DNA from: Pseudocitrobacter sp913778145
GTDB taxonomy: Bacteria; Pseudomonadota; Gammaproteobacteria; Enterobacterales; Enterobacteriaceae
Assembly (NCBI GenBank): GCA_035726825.1
Contig: JALNTX010000005.1
Span: forward strand, 309,701 to 373,700
Direction of reading: 5' to 3'
DNA: 64,000 nucleotides
The notes under the pieces are model-generated. The model did no database searches and was not told where the DNA came from. It saw only the letters and a program-made list of their open reading frames with translations. Made by a program: the position numbers and the translations under genes. Below are positions 49,919-58,673 of the stretch, one piece after another (position 1 is the first letter of the stretch; every line of letters starts with the position of its first letter).

Positions 49919-51298
49919 TTACTCATGCGATGACAGCTCCTGCAACTTAAGAAACGGTAGTTTTTTCAGACTGACGATTACCCAGCAGAGTGTCACCGCC
50001 GCCGCCGCATAAGCGACTAACCGTAAGCCCTGAGTCATGTCATCGCCACCCGTGCTCAGGATAAGCCCAAAAACGGCGACTCCTGTTACGCCTCCCATTT
50101 GCCTTGCACAGTTAAAGTACGCCGAGGCAGACCCCGCAGTACTTTGTGTTGCCTGCGACAGCACGACATTGGTCATGACTGGCATAGCAAATGACGTCCC
50201 GCTCCCCAGGAGAATCATCGGTATGAACAACTGGTCAGCAGTCCAGCCTGGTGTAATGAAGAAAATTATCGCAAACCCTAGCATGCTGATCAGGCTTCCC
50301 AGGATGGAGAGTGTCCGAACAGAGAACCACGCTGAAAACCATTTTGAACAAAAATTAACGAGAGCGGTTAATGCCATCATCGGCATAAATGCGATACCTG
50401 TTTCAAGGGCCGATAAATGTAGCCGGTTCTGAAAGAAGATGCTGAAAATAAAGACAGCCCCGTAGAACACCAGGTTACACAGAAACCCAACGACCACTGC
50501 GCTGACTATCAATGGATTATCTCTGACACCTCTCGCAATAACGGGATTTGTTGAACGGTTATCGACGCGATGAAAAACCGCCATTAGCGCGACGCCCAGC
50601 ACCAGGGAGGTTAGAATTACAGGGTTCGCCCAGCCATAATTGCCGGCTTCAGTCAGCGTAAAGGTCAGCATTGCCAGCCCAAGTATGATAAACCCCTGAC
50701 TGGAGAGATTCATTTTGATGCTGGATTGCGGGCTCGCTGGTCCCAGACGCTGAATCACTATTACGCTCAACATCCCCAGGGGAAAGTTGATAAGAAACAG
50801 GCTTTTCCAGCCAAAAAACTTAATCAGCAGCCCGCCAGCAACCGGACCTGCCACAAGCGCAAGAGAACCGGCAGCCGCCCACATCGCAATGGCGGATGCG
50901 CGTTCACGCGGATCTGAGAAATACTGGCGAAGAAGAGTCAGTGAGCTGGGCAATAAAAGTGCAGCCCCTATCCCCTGTATCCCGCGGGTAAAATCAAGCC
51001 AGTAGATAGTCGGTGCCAGCGCACAACATACAGATGCAGCGATGAAAAGCAGCACCCCGCTTATAAAGGTTTTTTTAGAACCGAAGCGATCAACAATGCT
51101 ACCGGAACTCAGCATCAATGCAGCAAAAACGAGTGCGTATGCATTAATAACCCATTCCAGATCCGAAACCGCAGCATCGTAGGCTTCCTTAAGCGAATGT
51201 AACCCAACATTGACTATGCTTACGTCAAGCTGGACAAGAACGATCCCCAGGCAGGATGCCGCAGTAAATAACCGCTTGCTGGCCCGTGTAATAGACAT
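49919..51298 (-). CDS. 14-helix MFS drug exporter (DHA2, EmrB/QacA type)
   Basis: The ATG at 51298 gives 459 residues; an upstream start adds a short charged leader. It has the DHA2 signatures LDVSIVNVGLHSLKEA in helix 1, INAYALVFAALMLSSGSIVDRFGSKKTF (loop 2-3) and GIQGIGAALLLPSSLTLLRQYF with MWAAAGSLALVAGPVAGGLL (motif C). About 14 helices are predicted. It exports toxic compounds from the inner membrane using the proton gradient. It is convergent with the SDR gene and follows the AraC gene at 51499, which probably regulates it. Confidence 0.93.
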   Translation of the reverse strand: MSITRASKRLFTAASCLGIVLVQLDVSIVNVGLHSLKEAYDAAVSDLEWVINAYALVFAALMLSSGSIVDRFGSKKTFISGVLLFIAASVCCALAPTIYWLDFTRGIQGIGAALLLPSSLTLLRQYFSDPRERASAIAMWAAAGSLALVAGPVAGGLLIKFFGWKSLFLINFPLGMLSVIVIQRLGPASPQSSIKMNLSSQGFIILGLAMLTFTLTEAGNYGWANPVILTSLVLGVALMAVFHRVDNRSTNPVIARGVRDNPLIVSAVVVGFLCNLVFYGAVFIFSIFFQNRLHLSALETGIAFMPMMALTALVNFCSKWFSAWFSVRTLSILGSLISMLGFAIIFFITPGWTADQLFIPMILLGSGTSFAMPVMTNVVLSQATQSTAGSASAYFNCARQMGGVTGVAVFGLILSTGGDDMTQGLRLVAYAAAAVTLCWVIVSLKKLPFLKLQELSSHE

Positions 51299-51498
51299 TT
51301 TATTTTTCCCGTTGATAGATGTCTTTTCGTCGCTGACGAAAAAGATCATTTATTTCAGTTCTGCAGCCATGCCCTGAGTCAGGGCAAGGAACCAGCTGAT
51401 ATGTGCGGGAAATGATAACCTTCCTGACTGAGACTGATAATAATCAAGAATCCATAATACATTCGTGAAAGTATCACTACTACAAAGTCATGGGAATA

Positions 51499-52449
51499 TC
51501 AGAGGCTTTTATGCTGGTAAGGGCGAAGAGGGTATACGGGCCCTTCCCGATATTGAGCCCGATGTGCCGTGGGCGATATCCCATAAACACGCTTGAAAAC
51601 GGTACTGAAGGTACTTTCATTAGCATAGCCAAGTCTGAAAGCCAGATGTTTAACCGGCTCACTGCTGAGCCTTAGCGCCCTGCTGGCGATATGCATCCGC
51701 CAGTGCGTGAGGTAACTCAAAGGTGTAGTTCCTGTCGCCTCGCTGAACCGCCGCGCGAAGCCTGCCCGCGACATACCAGAAATGGCCGCTAATTCAATCA
51801 GTTGCCAGTTCTTTTCCGGGGTTGTATGCATAGCTTCGACGGCTTTAAGAATTCGTGGTTCTTTCAATGCCCCCATCCAGCCGCTCAGGCCTGAGTCTTC
51901 AGACAATATCCAACCGCGAATACCCTCTATCATAATGAGCTGCATCAGATGATTTCCTGCCAGTGACGCCCCCGGAAGTCGGGATAAATTTTCCTCATGA
52001 AGTCGGGCCATCAGCCAGTATAACGTTGAGGAAGATTCTGTCCCTGTCTTAATCGGGATCAGCACAGGAAGCACGCTCAGTAATTGACTGGCTGGCATCG
52101 GATCAATCTTAATTTTACCGGCCAACAGGATGCTGTCCTCACCGCCGTAATCCGCAATACCATTGCGTCGCTGATACGGGACGCTCTCCGAAGGGACGGC
52201 AGACAGACCAGGGTCTGTTGCCATTATAAAGGGGGCTGAGCGTGTCAGAATAAGTCCGTCACCTGGATTCAATCTGAGCCATTCCTTTTCCGCTTCCAGA
52301 CGAAACCACAGGTATCCTTTGCGAATGGAGATAAATTTCATTCCGGTGAAGCCCGGATAACGCATAGACCAGCAAGAACCTGCGGACTGGCCGCTGGTGA
52401 TGTAACTGCTTGCTGACAGCAGTTGCAGAACATCAGATAATGGGTCCAT
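51499..52449 (-). CDS. AraC-family regulator with cupin-like N-terminal domain
   Basis: The 316-residue protein has an N-terminal sensor half (cupin_6-like: YPGFTGMKFISIRKGYLWFRL; GDGLILTRSAPFIMATDP) and two C-terminal helix-turn-helices (LAAISGMSRAGFARRFSEATGTTPLSYLTHWRMHIASRAL and RLGYANESTFSTVFKRVYG). It matches regulators found next to drug exporters and reductases. It lies 200 bp before the MFS gene start in the same direction. The AT-rich 294-bp gap before it contains repeat copy 8. Confidence 0.92.
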   Translation of the reverse strand: MDPLSDVLQLLSASSYITSGQSAGSCWSMRYPGFTGMKFISIRKGYLWFRLEAEKEWLRLNPGDGLILTRSAPFIMATDPGLSAVPSESVPYQRRNGIADYGGEDSILLAGKIKIDPMPASQLLSVLPVLIPIKTGTESSSTLYWLMARLHEENLSRLPGASLAGNHLMQLIMIEGIRGWILSEDSGLSGWMGALKEPRILKAVEAMHTTPEKNWQLIELAAISGMSRAGFARRFSEATGTTPLSYLTHWRMHIASRALRLSSEPVKHLAFRLGYANESTFSTVFKRVYGISPTAHRAQYREGPVYPLRPYQHKSL

Positions 52450-52599
52450 TGAGACTCTCGGATAAGTAATCGTTATTAGCCAATATTAAAATACCATTTT
52501 CCCTCTTTCCCATATAACCCATTGAGATCCGAAATACTTCTCTGTAAGGCGAAAAGAGTATGATTTAGTCATATTTTTCTTTTTTCGAAAAAGAGTTAT

Positions 52600-52623
52600 G
52601 TCCGCTACTGGCACTAAGCAAAC
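52600..52623 (+). repeat. GTCCGC repeat, copy 8, decayed A hairpin
   Basis: GTCCGCTAC-TGGCAC-TAAGCAAAC keeps the left arm and loop but has lost the right arm. It is the last copy before the island integrase and has the same direction as the others. Confidence 0.6.
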
Positions 52624-52743
52624 AGTCAGACGCAAATGTAAATCCGTACAAAAAAATTACTGTGGTTGAACTCCTCCAAAACGGAGGAGCTAAGCTTTAT
52701 ATTTCACACTACCTACTAATAAAGGACCAATTTAAGGTTCGTA

Positions 52744-53940
52744 TCATAAGGCCATGATTATTTTATATTTTCCAATGTTATCAATATAATCCGCATACCA
52801 CTGCATCATTTCCCTACGTCCTTCCAGATACAACGCATGGTTATACGTCCCGCGAATCGCATTCTTATCAACGTGAGCCAGCTGGGTTTCAATCCACGCC
52901 GTATTGAACCCTTCCTCATGCAAAATTGTACTCATCGTGTGCCTAAAACCATGTCCCGTAACCTTTCCTGTATATCCAATCCGTTTGAATACCTGATTAA
53001 TGCTCGCTTCACTCATCGTCTTACGGGGATCATTACGCCCTGGGAATACCAGAGGATATTGTCCAGACATCACTTTGAGCTGCTGTACGATTTCCAGCGC
53101 TTGGGTAGAGAGGGGGACAAGGTGAGGCCGTTTCATCTTCATTCGGTCGGCAGGAATTTCCCACACCGCTTTCTCAAGATCAAATTCACTCCAGAAAGCA
53201 CCTCGGAGCTCGCCAGTACGAACTCCCGTAAGGATCAGCAAACGAGCGGCAAGAACAACTAACGGGCTGCCTGTATAGCCAGAGAGGGCTTTAAAGAAGT
53301 CTGGTAACTCCTCAATTGTAAGGAAGGGATAATGCTTCGATTCATGTCCTGACATCGCGCTGGTTAGATCCGCCGCAGGATTGTATTCCGCACGGCCAGT
53401 AACGATGGCGTAACGAAAGACTTCGCTGCAGCGCTGGCGAACCTTCTTAGCCTTCTCTGTCGCGCCACGGCTTTCCATTCGACGCAGCACATTCAGCAGA
53501 ACCAGTGGTTTGATTTCATTCACCGGAAGTTGGCCGATATAGGGGAAAATATCTTTATTGAAAGCTTCGATAATATCGGAGGCATAGCCTTCTGACCACC
53601 GGCTCACCTTCGTACCGTGCCACTCAAGTGCCACAGACTGAAACGTGTTGTTGAGTTGCACATCGCGAACCAGCTTTTCTTCTTTCTTGGCAAAAGATGG
53701 ATCGATACCCTCAGCCAGCTTTTTCTTGGCGTCGTCACGCAGTGCTCTTGCTTGCGCAAGCGACACTGCTGGATAGACACCGAAAGCCAAGCGTTTCTCT
53801 TTTCCATTGAAGCGATACTTCATCCGCCAGTATCTGGAACCAGAGGGAACAACCTCAAGATACAAACCAGCACCATCTGCCAGCTTATAGGCTTTCTCTC
53901 TGGGTTTAGCAGCGTCTACCTGTCTCGCATTAAGTTTCAT
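52744..53940 (-). CDS. P4-type tyrosine integrase
   Basis: The ATG at 53940 (GGGAG nine bases upstream) gives 398 residues; an upstream reading adds a basic leader. The N-terminal DUF4102 domain is clear (LNARQVDAAKPREKAYKLADGAGLYLEV). The catalytic residues are Arg in LTGVRTGELRG, HGFRHTMST (His-x-x-Arg) and Tyr in RGTYNHALYLEGRREM. It lies 164 bp from the 3' end of thrW and is transcribed the same way, the standard layout of islands that insert into tRNA genes. It therefore most likely put in the DNA to its left. Confidence 0.95.
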   Translation of the reverse strand: MKLNARQVDAAKPREKAYKLADGAGLYLEVVPSGSRYWRMKYRFNGKEKRLAFGVYPAVSLAQARALRDDAKKKLAEGIDPSFAKKEEKLVRDVQLNNTFQSVALEWHGTKVSRWSEGYASDIIEAFNKDIFPYIGQLPVNEIKPLVLLNVLRRMESRGATEKAKKVRQRCSEVFRYAIVTGRAEYNPAADLTSAMSGHESKHYPFLTIEELPDFFKALSGYTGSPLVVLAARLLILTGVRTGELRGAFWSEFDLEKAVWEIPADRMKMKRPHLVPLSTQALEIVQQLKVMSGQYPLVFPGRNDPRKTMSEASINQVFKRIGYTGKVTGHGFRHTMSTILHEEGFNTAWIETQLAHVDKNAIRGTYNHALYLEGRREMMQWYADYIDNIGKYKIIMAL

Positions 53941-54103
53941 TGGGGGCATCTCCCTGGACCGAACACAGAATGCCCCCACTTATGCCCCCAACTGCGACTT
54001 GATTTCGGTTGAGTCCAGTTGATAACAGGAGATAAGATACGGGCCATGAACCGCAGTATACGGGCTCTTAGTTGATTTCGGTAGACTTGGGAAGAGTTTG
54101 AAA

Positions 54104-54179
54104 TGGTGCCGATAATAGGAGTCGAACCTACGACCTTCGCATTACGAATGCGCTGCTCTACCAACTGAGCTATATCGGC
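54104..54179 (-). tRNA. thrW: tRNA-Thr(CGT), island attachment site
   Basis: The 76-nt cloverleaf has acceptor GCCGATA with TATCGGCACCA, D-loop AGCTCAGTTGGTAGAGC, anticodon stem-loop with CGT and T-loop GGTTCGACTCC. It matches E. coli thrW by sight. The encoded CCA is present, so the tRNA is intact. The 3' end next to the integrase is the expected attachment site. I did not find a second copy of this end to the left in the window. Confidence 0.98.
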
Positions 54180-54295
54180 CCTGAAACAGGACGTGTTCAC
54201 GAGTGCGAATCACGGTGGACAAGGTTAAAACTAACCGGGCGATGCGTCAATGGCCTTGAGAATCAAATGGCTACTTTTGCATCACCCGGCGTTAA

Positions 54296-55549
54296 TTAGG
54301 CACGAATGGTATCGTCACCGAAGCCAACCCACTTGTAGGTGGTCAGCGCTTCGAGGCCCATTGGGCCGCGCGCGTGCAGTTTTTGCGTGCTGACGGCCAC
54401 TTCTGCGCCCAGGCCGAACTGGCCGCCGTCGGTGAAGCGCGTGGAAGCGTTCACGTACACTGCCGAGGAGTCGACCTCGTTGACGAAGCGGCTAGCGTGG
54501 CTCAGTGTGCGCGTAAGGATGGCGTCGGAGTGTTGGGTGCCGTGCTCGCGGATGTGGGCGATAGCATCGTCCAGGTCAGCCACAACCTTCACATTAAGAT
54601 CCAGCGACAGAAATTCGTTATCGAACTCTTCCGCTTTCACCGCCACAACCTGCGCCGGGCCAGTTTTTAACAGCGCCATGGCGTTGTCTGCCGCGTGCAG
54701 CGTCACGCCGCTCTGCGCCATCTGCGTGCTCAGCGCGGGCAGAAAACGTTCCGCGATATTCTGATTCACCAGCAGCGTTTCCACCGTGTTACAGGTGCTC
54801 GGGCGCTGGGTTTTGGCGTTAACGATGATTTTCAACGCAGGTTCAATTTCAGCCGTGTCATCCACATAGATATGACATACGCCAATCCCGCCGGTGATCA
54901 CCGGGATCGTCGACTGTTCGCGGCAAAGTTTATGCAGCCCAGCGCCGCCACGTGGGATCAGCATATCGATGTATTTATCCATGCGCAGCATTTCGCTGAC
55001 CAGCGCGCGGTCCGGGTTGTCGATCGCCTGAACGGCACCTGCCGGTAAGCCGCACTCCTGTAACGCTTTTTGGATAACCTTCACCGTAGCGGCGTTGGTG
55101 CGATGCGTCTCTTTCCCGCCGCGCAGAATCGCCGCGTTGCCGGTTTTCAGGCACAGGCTGGCAACATCAACGGTGACGTTCGGGCGCGCTTCATAAATCA
55201 CGCCAATCACGCCGAGCGGGACGCGGCGACGTTCAATGCGCAGGCCGCTGTCGAGCAGCCCGCCGTCAATCACCTGCCCTACCGGATCGGCGAGTGTGCA
55301 AACCTGGCGCACATCGCTGGCGATGGCGGAGAGGCGCGCCGGGGTGAGCGCCAGCCTGTCGAGCATCGCTTCGCTCAGGCCGTTGGCGCGCGCGTCGGCC
55401 AGATCCTGCTGGTTAGCGTCGAGGATCTCTGTACTGAATGTTTCCAGATAATCAGCAATTTTTTCCAGAGCCTGATTCTTTTCACGGCTCGATAGCTGCG
55501 CCAGCTTATAAGAAGCCTGTTTGGCAGCAATGCCCATTTGTTCGAGCAT
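54296..55549 (-). CDS. proA: gamma-glutamyl phosphate reductase
   Basis: The 417-residue enzyme catalyses the second step of proline synthesis, reducing gamma-glutamyl phosphate with NADPH in the cytoplasm. Signatures are RRVPLGVIGVIYEARPNVTVD, the catalytic Cys region QRPSTCNTVETLLV and VYVNASTRFTDGGQFGLGAEVAVSTQKLHARGPMG at the end. The length equals that of the E. coli enzyme. It follows proB by 10 bp and lies next to thrW, as in E. coli. Confidence 0.98.
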   Translation of the reverse strand: MLEQMGIAAKQASYKLAQLSSREKNQALEKIADYLETFSTEILDANQQDLADARANGLSEAMLDRLALTPARLSAIASDVRQVCTLADPVGQVIDGGLLDSGLRIERRRVPLGVIGVIYEARPNVTVDVASLCLKTGNAAILRGGKETHRTNAATVKVIQKALQECGLPAGAVQAIDNPDRALVSEMLRMDKYIDMLIPRGGAGLHKLCREQSTIPVITGGIGVCHIYVDDTAEIEPALKIIVNAKTQRPSTCNTVETLLVNQNIAERFLPALSTQMAQSGVTLHAADNAMALLKTGPAQVVAVKAEEFDNEFLSLDLNVKVVADLDDAIAHIREHGTQHSDAILTRTLSHASRFVNEVDSSAVYVNASTRFTDGGQFGLGAEVAVSTQKLHARGPMGLEALTTYKWVGFGDDTIRA

Positions 55550-55559
55550 GGTGAACTCC

Positions 55560-56663
55560 TTAGCGGGTGATCATATCGTCACGATGGACGGCAACCGGGC
55601 CATACTCATAGCCGAGAATAGCATCGATTTGCTGTGAGTGGTGTCCGGCAATAAGACGCAGCGCGTCGCTGTTATAGCGGCTGACGCCGTGCGCGATATC
55701 CCGTCCTTCAAGACTGCGAATACGGATCACTTCACCACGAGAGAAGTTACCGGTCACGTTTTTAATGCCTTTTGGAAGTAATGAACTTCCGCGTTCCAGA
55801 ATAGCGGAGGTTGCGCCTTCATCGACGGTGATTTCTCCCGCCGGCGGTGCGCCGAAGATCCAGCGTTTACGGTTCTCCAGCGGCGTGTCCTGCGCGTGGA
55901 AACGCGTACCGACGGAGACTTCCGCCATCACGTCACCAATCACGCCCTGGCGGCTACCTGCGGCAATAATGGTTTCAATGCCGGCGCGGCAGGCGACGTC
56001 AGCGGCCTGCAACTTGGTGCCCATCCCGCCCGTGCCGAGGCCGGAGACGCTGTCGCCCGCAACGGCACGTAGCGCATCATCAATGCCGTGCACGTCGGTA
56101 ATCAGTTTGGCGTCCGGGTTGCTGCGCGGGTCGGCGGTGAAGAGGCCCTGTTGATCGGTCAGCAGCAGCAGTTTATCGGCACCGGCCAGAATCGCCGCCA
56201 GCGCAGACAGGTTGTCGTTATCGCCAACTTTAATTTCAGCGGTGGCGACCGCGTCGTTCTCGTTAATCACCGGCACGATGTTGTTATCGAGCAGCGCGCG
56301 CAGGGTATCGCGCGCATTGAGGAAGCGCTCTCTGTCTTCCATATCCGCGCGGGTCAGCAGCATCTGCCCGACGTGAATGCCGTAGATAGAGAACAGTTGT
56401 TCCCACAGCTGAATGAGGCGGCTCTGACCGACGGCGGCCAGCAGTTGTTTCGAAGCGATAGTCGCGGGCAGTTCAGGGTAACCCAGATGCTCACGCCCGG
56501 CGGCAATTGCTCCTGACGTTACAATGACAATTCGGTGTCCAGCCGCGTGAAGCTGAGCACACTGGCGAACCAGTTCAACGATATGCGCGCGATTCAGGCG
56601 GCGCGATCCGCCCGTTAAAACACTGGTGCCCAGTTTGACCACCAGCGTCTGACTATCACTCAT
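55560..56663 (-). CDS. proB: glutamate 5-kinase
   Basis: The 367-residue kinase catalyses the first step of proline synthesis and is feedback-inhibited by proline. Seen are VVKLGTSVLTGGSRRL, IVTSGAIAAGREHLGYPELP, INENDAVATAEIKVGDND and LGTGGMGTKLQAADVACRAGIE in the amino-acid kinase domain, followed by the C-terminal PUA domain (FSRGEVIRIRSLEGRDIAHGVSRYNSDAL). It is the first gene of the proBA operon. Confidence 0.98.
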   Translation of the reverse strand: MSDSQTLVVKLGTSVLTGGSRRLNRAHIVELVRQCAQLHAAGHRIVIVTSGAIAAGREHLGYPELPATIASKQLLAAVGQSRLIQLWEQLFSIYGIHVGQMLLTRADMEDRERFLNARDTLRALLDNNIVPVINENDAVATAEIKVGDNDNLSALAAILAGADKLLLLTDQQGLFTADPRSNPDAKLITDVHGIDDALRAVAGDSVSGLGTGGMGTKLQAADVACRAGIETIIAAGSRQGVIGDVMAEVSVGTRFHAQDTPLENRKRWIFGAPPAGEITVDEGATSAILERGSSLLPKGIKNVTGNFSRGEVIRIRSLEGRDIAHGVSRYNSDALRLIAGHHSQQIDAILGYEYGPVAVHRDDMITR

Positions 56664-56843
56664 GATTCTCTGCCGTTAAAAGTGAAAAAATGAAACCAAA
56701 CTCACGTTTTATCAGGAGTCAGCCCGCTTGCCAACAGGCAGCGCGGAAAGCGAAGGATTTTATTGCGCGCGATCAGTAAGCTTAACCGCACGTTTTGACG
56801 CTTTTATGACAAATCGTATTAACGGCACTTTTTTAATATAATT

Positions 56844-56878
56844 CTGACATTCTCCTGACATTGTCATAAATCTTTCAT
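56844..56878 (+). promoter_or_regulatory. tandem Pho boxes before phoE
   Basis: Two Pho boxes stand side by side: CTGACAT-TCTC-CTGACAT (56844-56861) and TTGTCAT-AAAT-CTTTCAT (56861-56878), each two 7-bp repeats 11 bp apart. PhoB binds such sites under phosphate starvation. They lie about 85-120 bp before the phoE start; a TTACAA about 9 bp beyond could serve as the -10 region. Confidence 0.75.
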
Positions 56879-56961
56879 TGAGAAAAGTTACAACCCTTCC
56901 TGTTTTTTCATCTGGATACATTTTTATAAATTTTGTCTTATTAAAAAATCAGGAAATGGAA

Positions 56962-58026
56962 ATGAAAAAAAGCACTTTGGCATTAATGATGATGAGCGCG
57001 TTGACCACAGCTTCCGCAGTACAGGCGGCAGAGGTGTATAACAAGAACGGGAATAAACTGGACGTGTATGGCAAAGTAAAAGCCATGCATTATATCAGTG
57101 ATTATGATAGCAAGGACGGCGACCAGACTTACGTGCGTTTCGGAATTAAAGGCGAAACGCAGATTAATGAAGATTTAACCGGCTATGGCCGCTGGGAATC
57201 TGAATTCTCCGGAAATAAAACCGAAAGCGATTCTACACAGAAAACACGTCTGGCCTTTGCCGGTCTGAAATTAAAAAATTTCGGTTCTTTCGACTATGGC
57301 CGTAACCTGGGCGCGCTGTATGACGTGGAAGCCTGGACCGATATGTTCCCGGAATTCGGCGGCGACTCCTCCGCGCAAACCGATAACTTTATGACCAAAC
57401 GCGCCAGCGGCCTGGCAACCTATCGTAATACCGATTTCTTCGGCGTGGTGGACGGTCTTGATTTAACCCTGCAATATCAGGGGAAAAATGAAGGTCGCGA
57501 CGTGAAAAAACAGAACGGCGACGGTTTTGGCACCTCGCTGGCTTATGACTTTGGCGGCAGCGATTTTGCCATCAGCGGCGCGTATACCTCTTCCGACCGT
57601 ACGGCGGATCAGCAAAATGCCGCCCTCGCCCCGCGTGGTCAGGGTAATAAAGCTGAAGCCTGGGCTACGGGCTTGAAATATGACGCCAATAATATTTATC
57701 TGGCGACGTTCTATTCTGAAACCCGCAACATGACGCCAATTTCAGGTGGTTTTGCTAATAAAGCACAAAACTTTGAGGTGGTGGCACAGTATCAGTTCGA
57801 TAACGGTTTCCGCCCATCGCTGGGTTATGTCTTATCTAAAGGCAAAGATATTGAGAACATCGGCAGTGAAGACCTGGTGAATTATATTGATGTGGGCGCG
57901 ACCTATTACTTCAACAAGAATATGTCCGCGTTTGTTGATTACCGCATCAACCAGCTGAAAAGCGATAATAAACTCGGTATCAACGACGATGATATCGTCG
58001 CGCTGGGGATGACTTACCAGTTCTGA
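56962..58026 (+). CDS. phoE: outer-membrane phosphoporin E
   Basis: The ATG at 56962 (AGGAA upstream; an ATG two codons earlier is possible) gives 354 residues with a signal peptide ending SAVQA. It is a 16-strand trimeric porin: AEVYNKNGNKLDVYGKVKAMHY at the mature start, the L3 constriction-loop segment DMFPEFGGDSSAQTDNF, and a C-terminal Phe in GMTYQF, needed for outer-membrane assembly. PhoE favours anions such as phosphate. The loop GLDLTLQYQGKNEGRD matches E. coli PhoE. Confidence 0.97.
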   Translation: MKKSTLALMMMSALTTASAVQAAEVYNKNGNKLDVYGKVKAMHYISDYDSKDGDQTYVRFGIKGETQINEDLTGYGRWESEFSGNKTESDSTQKTRLAFAGLKLKNFGSFDYGRNLGALYDVEAWTDMFPEFGGDSSAQTDNFMTKRASGLATYRNTDFFGVVDGLDLTLQYQGKNEGRDVKKQNGDGFGTSLAYDFGGSDFAISGAYTSSDRTADQQNAALAPRGQGNKAEAWATGLKYDANNIYLATFYSETRNMTPISGGFANKAQNFEVVAQYQFDNGFRPSLGYVLSKGKDIENIGSEDLVNYIDVGATYYFNKNMSAFVDYRINQLKSDNKLGINDDDIVALGMTYQF

Positions 58027-58031
58027 TAAAA

Positions 58032-58055
58032 AAGCCCGCCTAATCAGGTGGGCTT
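58032..58055 (+). terminator. phoE terminator
   Basis: The stem AAGCCCGCC-TAATCA-GGTGGGCTT begins 6 bases after the phoE stop codon. Confidence 0.75.
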
Positions 58056-58076
58056 ATATTGCTGGCAAGGTGCGCT

Positions 58077-58202
<126 letters not shown>

Positions 58203-58214
58203 AATCTCATCACG

Positions 58215-58616
58215 TTAAGCTGATAAACGCATCGGCTCGTCGTCAAACCCCTCTGCCGGTTCCAGCTTCAGGTCTAATGTTGCCAGTAACTCACGGGCGC
58301 GCTCGTGAAACCCGCGTAACGTTTGCTCTACGCGCTCATTAATTTCAGGATCGTTAATCGGCGTTGCCTGCCATTTGCCATCTTTATTGAACAGACCAAA
58401 CTGATAGCTGTAGGTGAAACGGTCTTCTTCCGCTTCCATTTCCATCCACCATCCCCAAAATTCTCGGCTTTCAGGCGCTGGCTTAACGTTCACACATACA
58501 GCAAGGCAATCGAAAAAGAAGCGGTTCTCTTCACACTGCTCCTCACGGATGTAAGGGCCTAACGCAGTGAGTTTTTTAATCAGTCTGCTCTTCGGGTGTC
58601 CACTCGGTAACGTCAT
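58215..58616 (-). CDS. crl: sigma factor-binding protein Crl
   Basis: The 133-residue protein binds RpoS and helps it form RNA polymerase holoenzyme, favouring curli and stationary-phase genes. The conserved N-terminal part (TLPSGHPKSRLIKKLTALGPYIRE), CLAVCVNVKPAPESREFWGWWMEME and YSYQFGLFNKDG match the family. It sits next to phoE and upstream of frsA, as in E. coli. The region around it carries no sign of disruption. Confidence 0.96.
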   Translation of the reverse strand: MTLPSGHPKSRLIKKLTALGPYIREEQCEENRFFFDCLAVCVNVKPAPESREFWGWWMEMEAEEDRFTYSYQFGLFNKDGKWQATPINDPEINERVEQTLRGFHERARELLATLDLKLEPAEGFDDEPMRLSA

Positions 58617-58673
58617 TGCGATCTCCTTTGGTGATGCAACTGTTTTACCAAATCAATAAAATTTAGCAATCTA

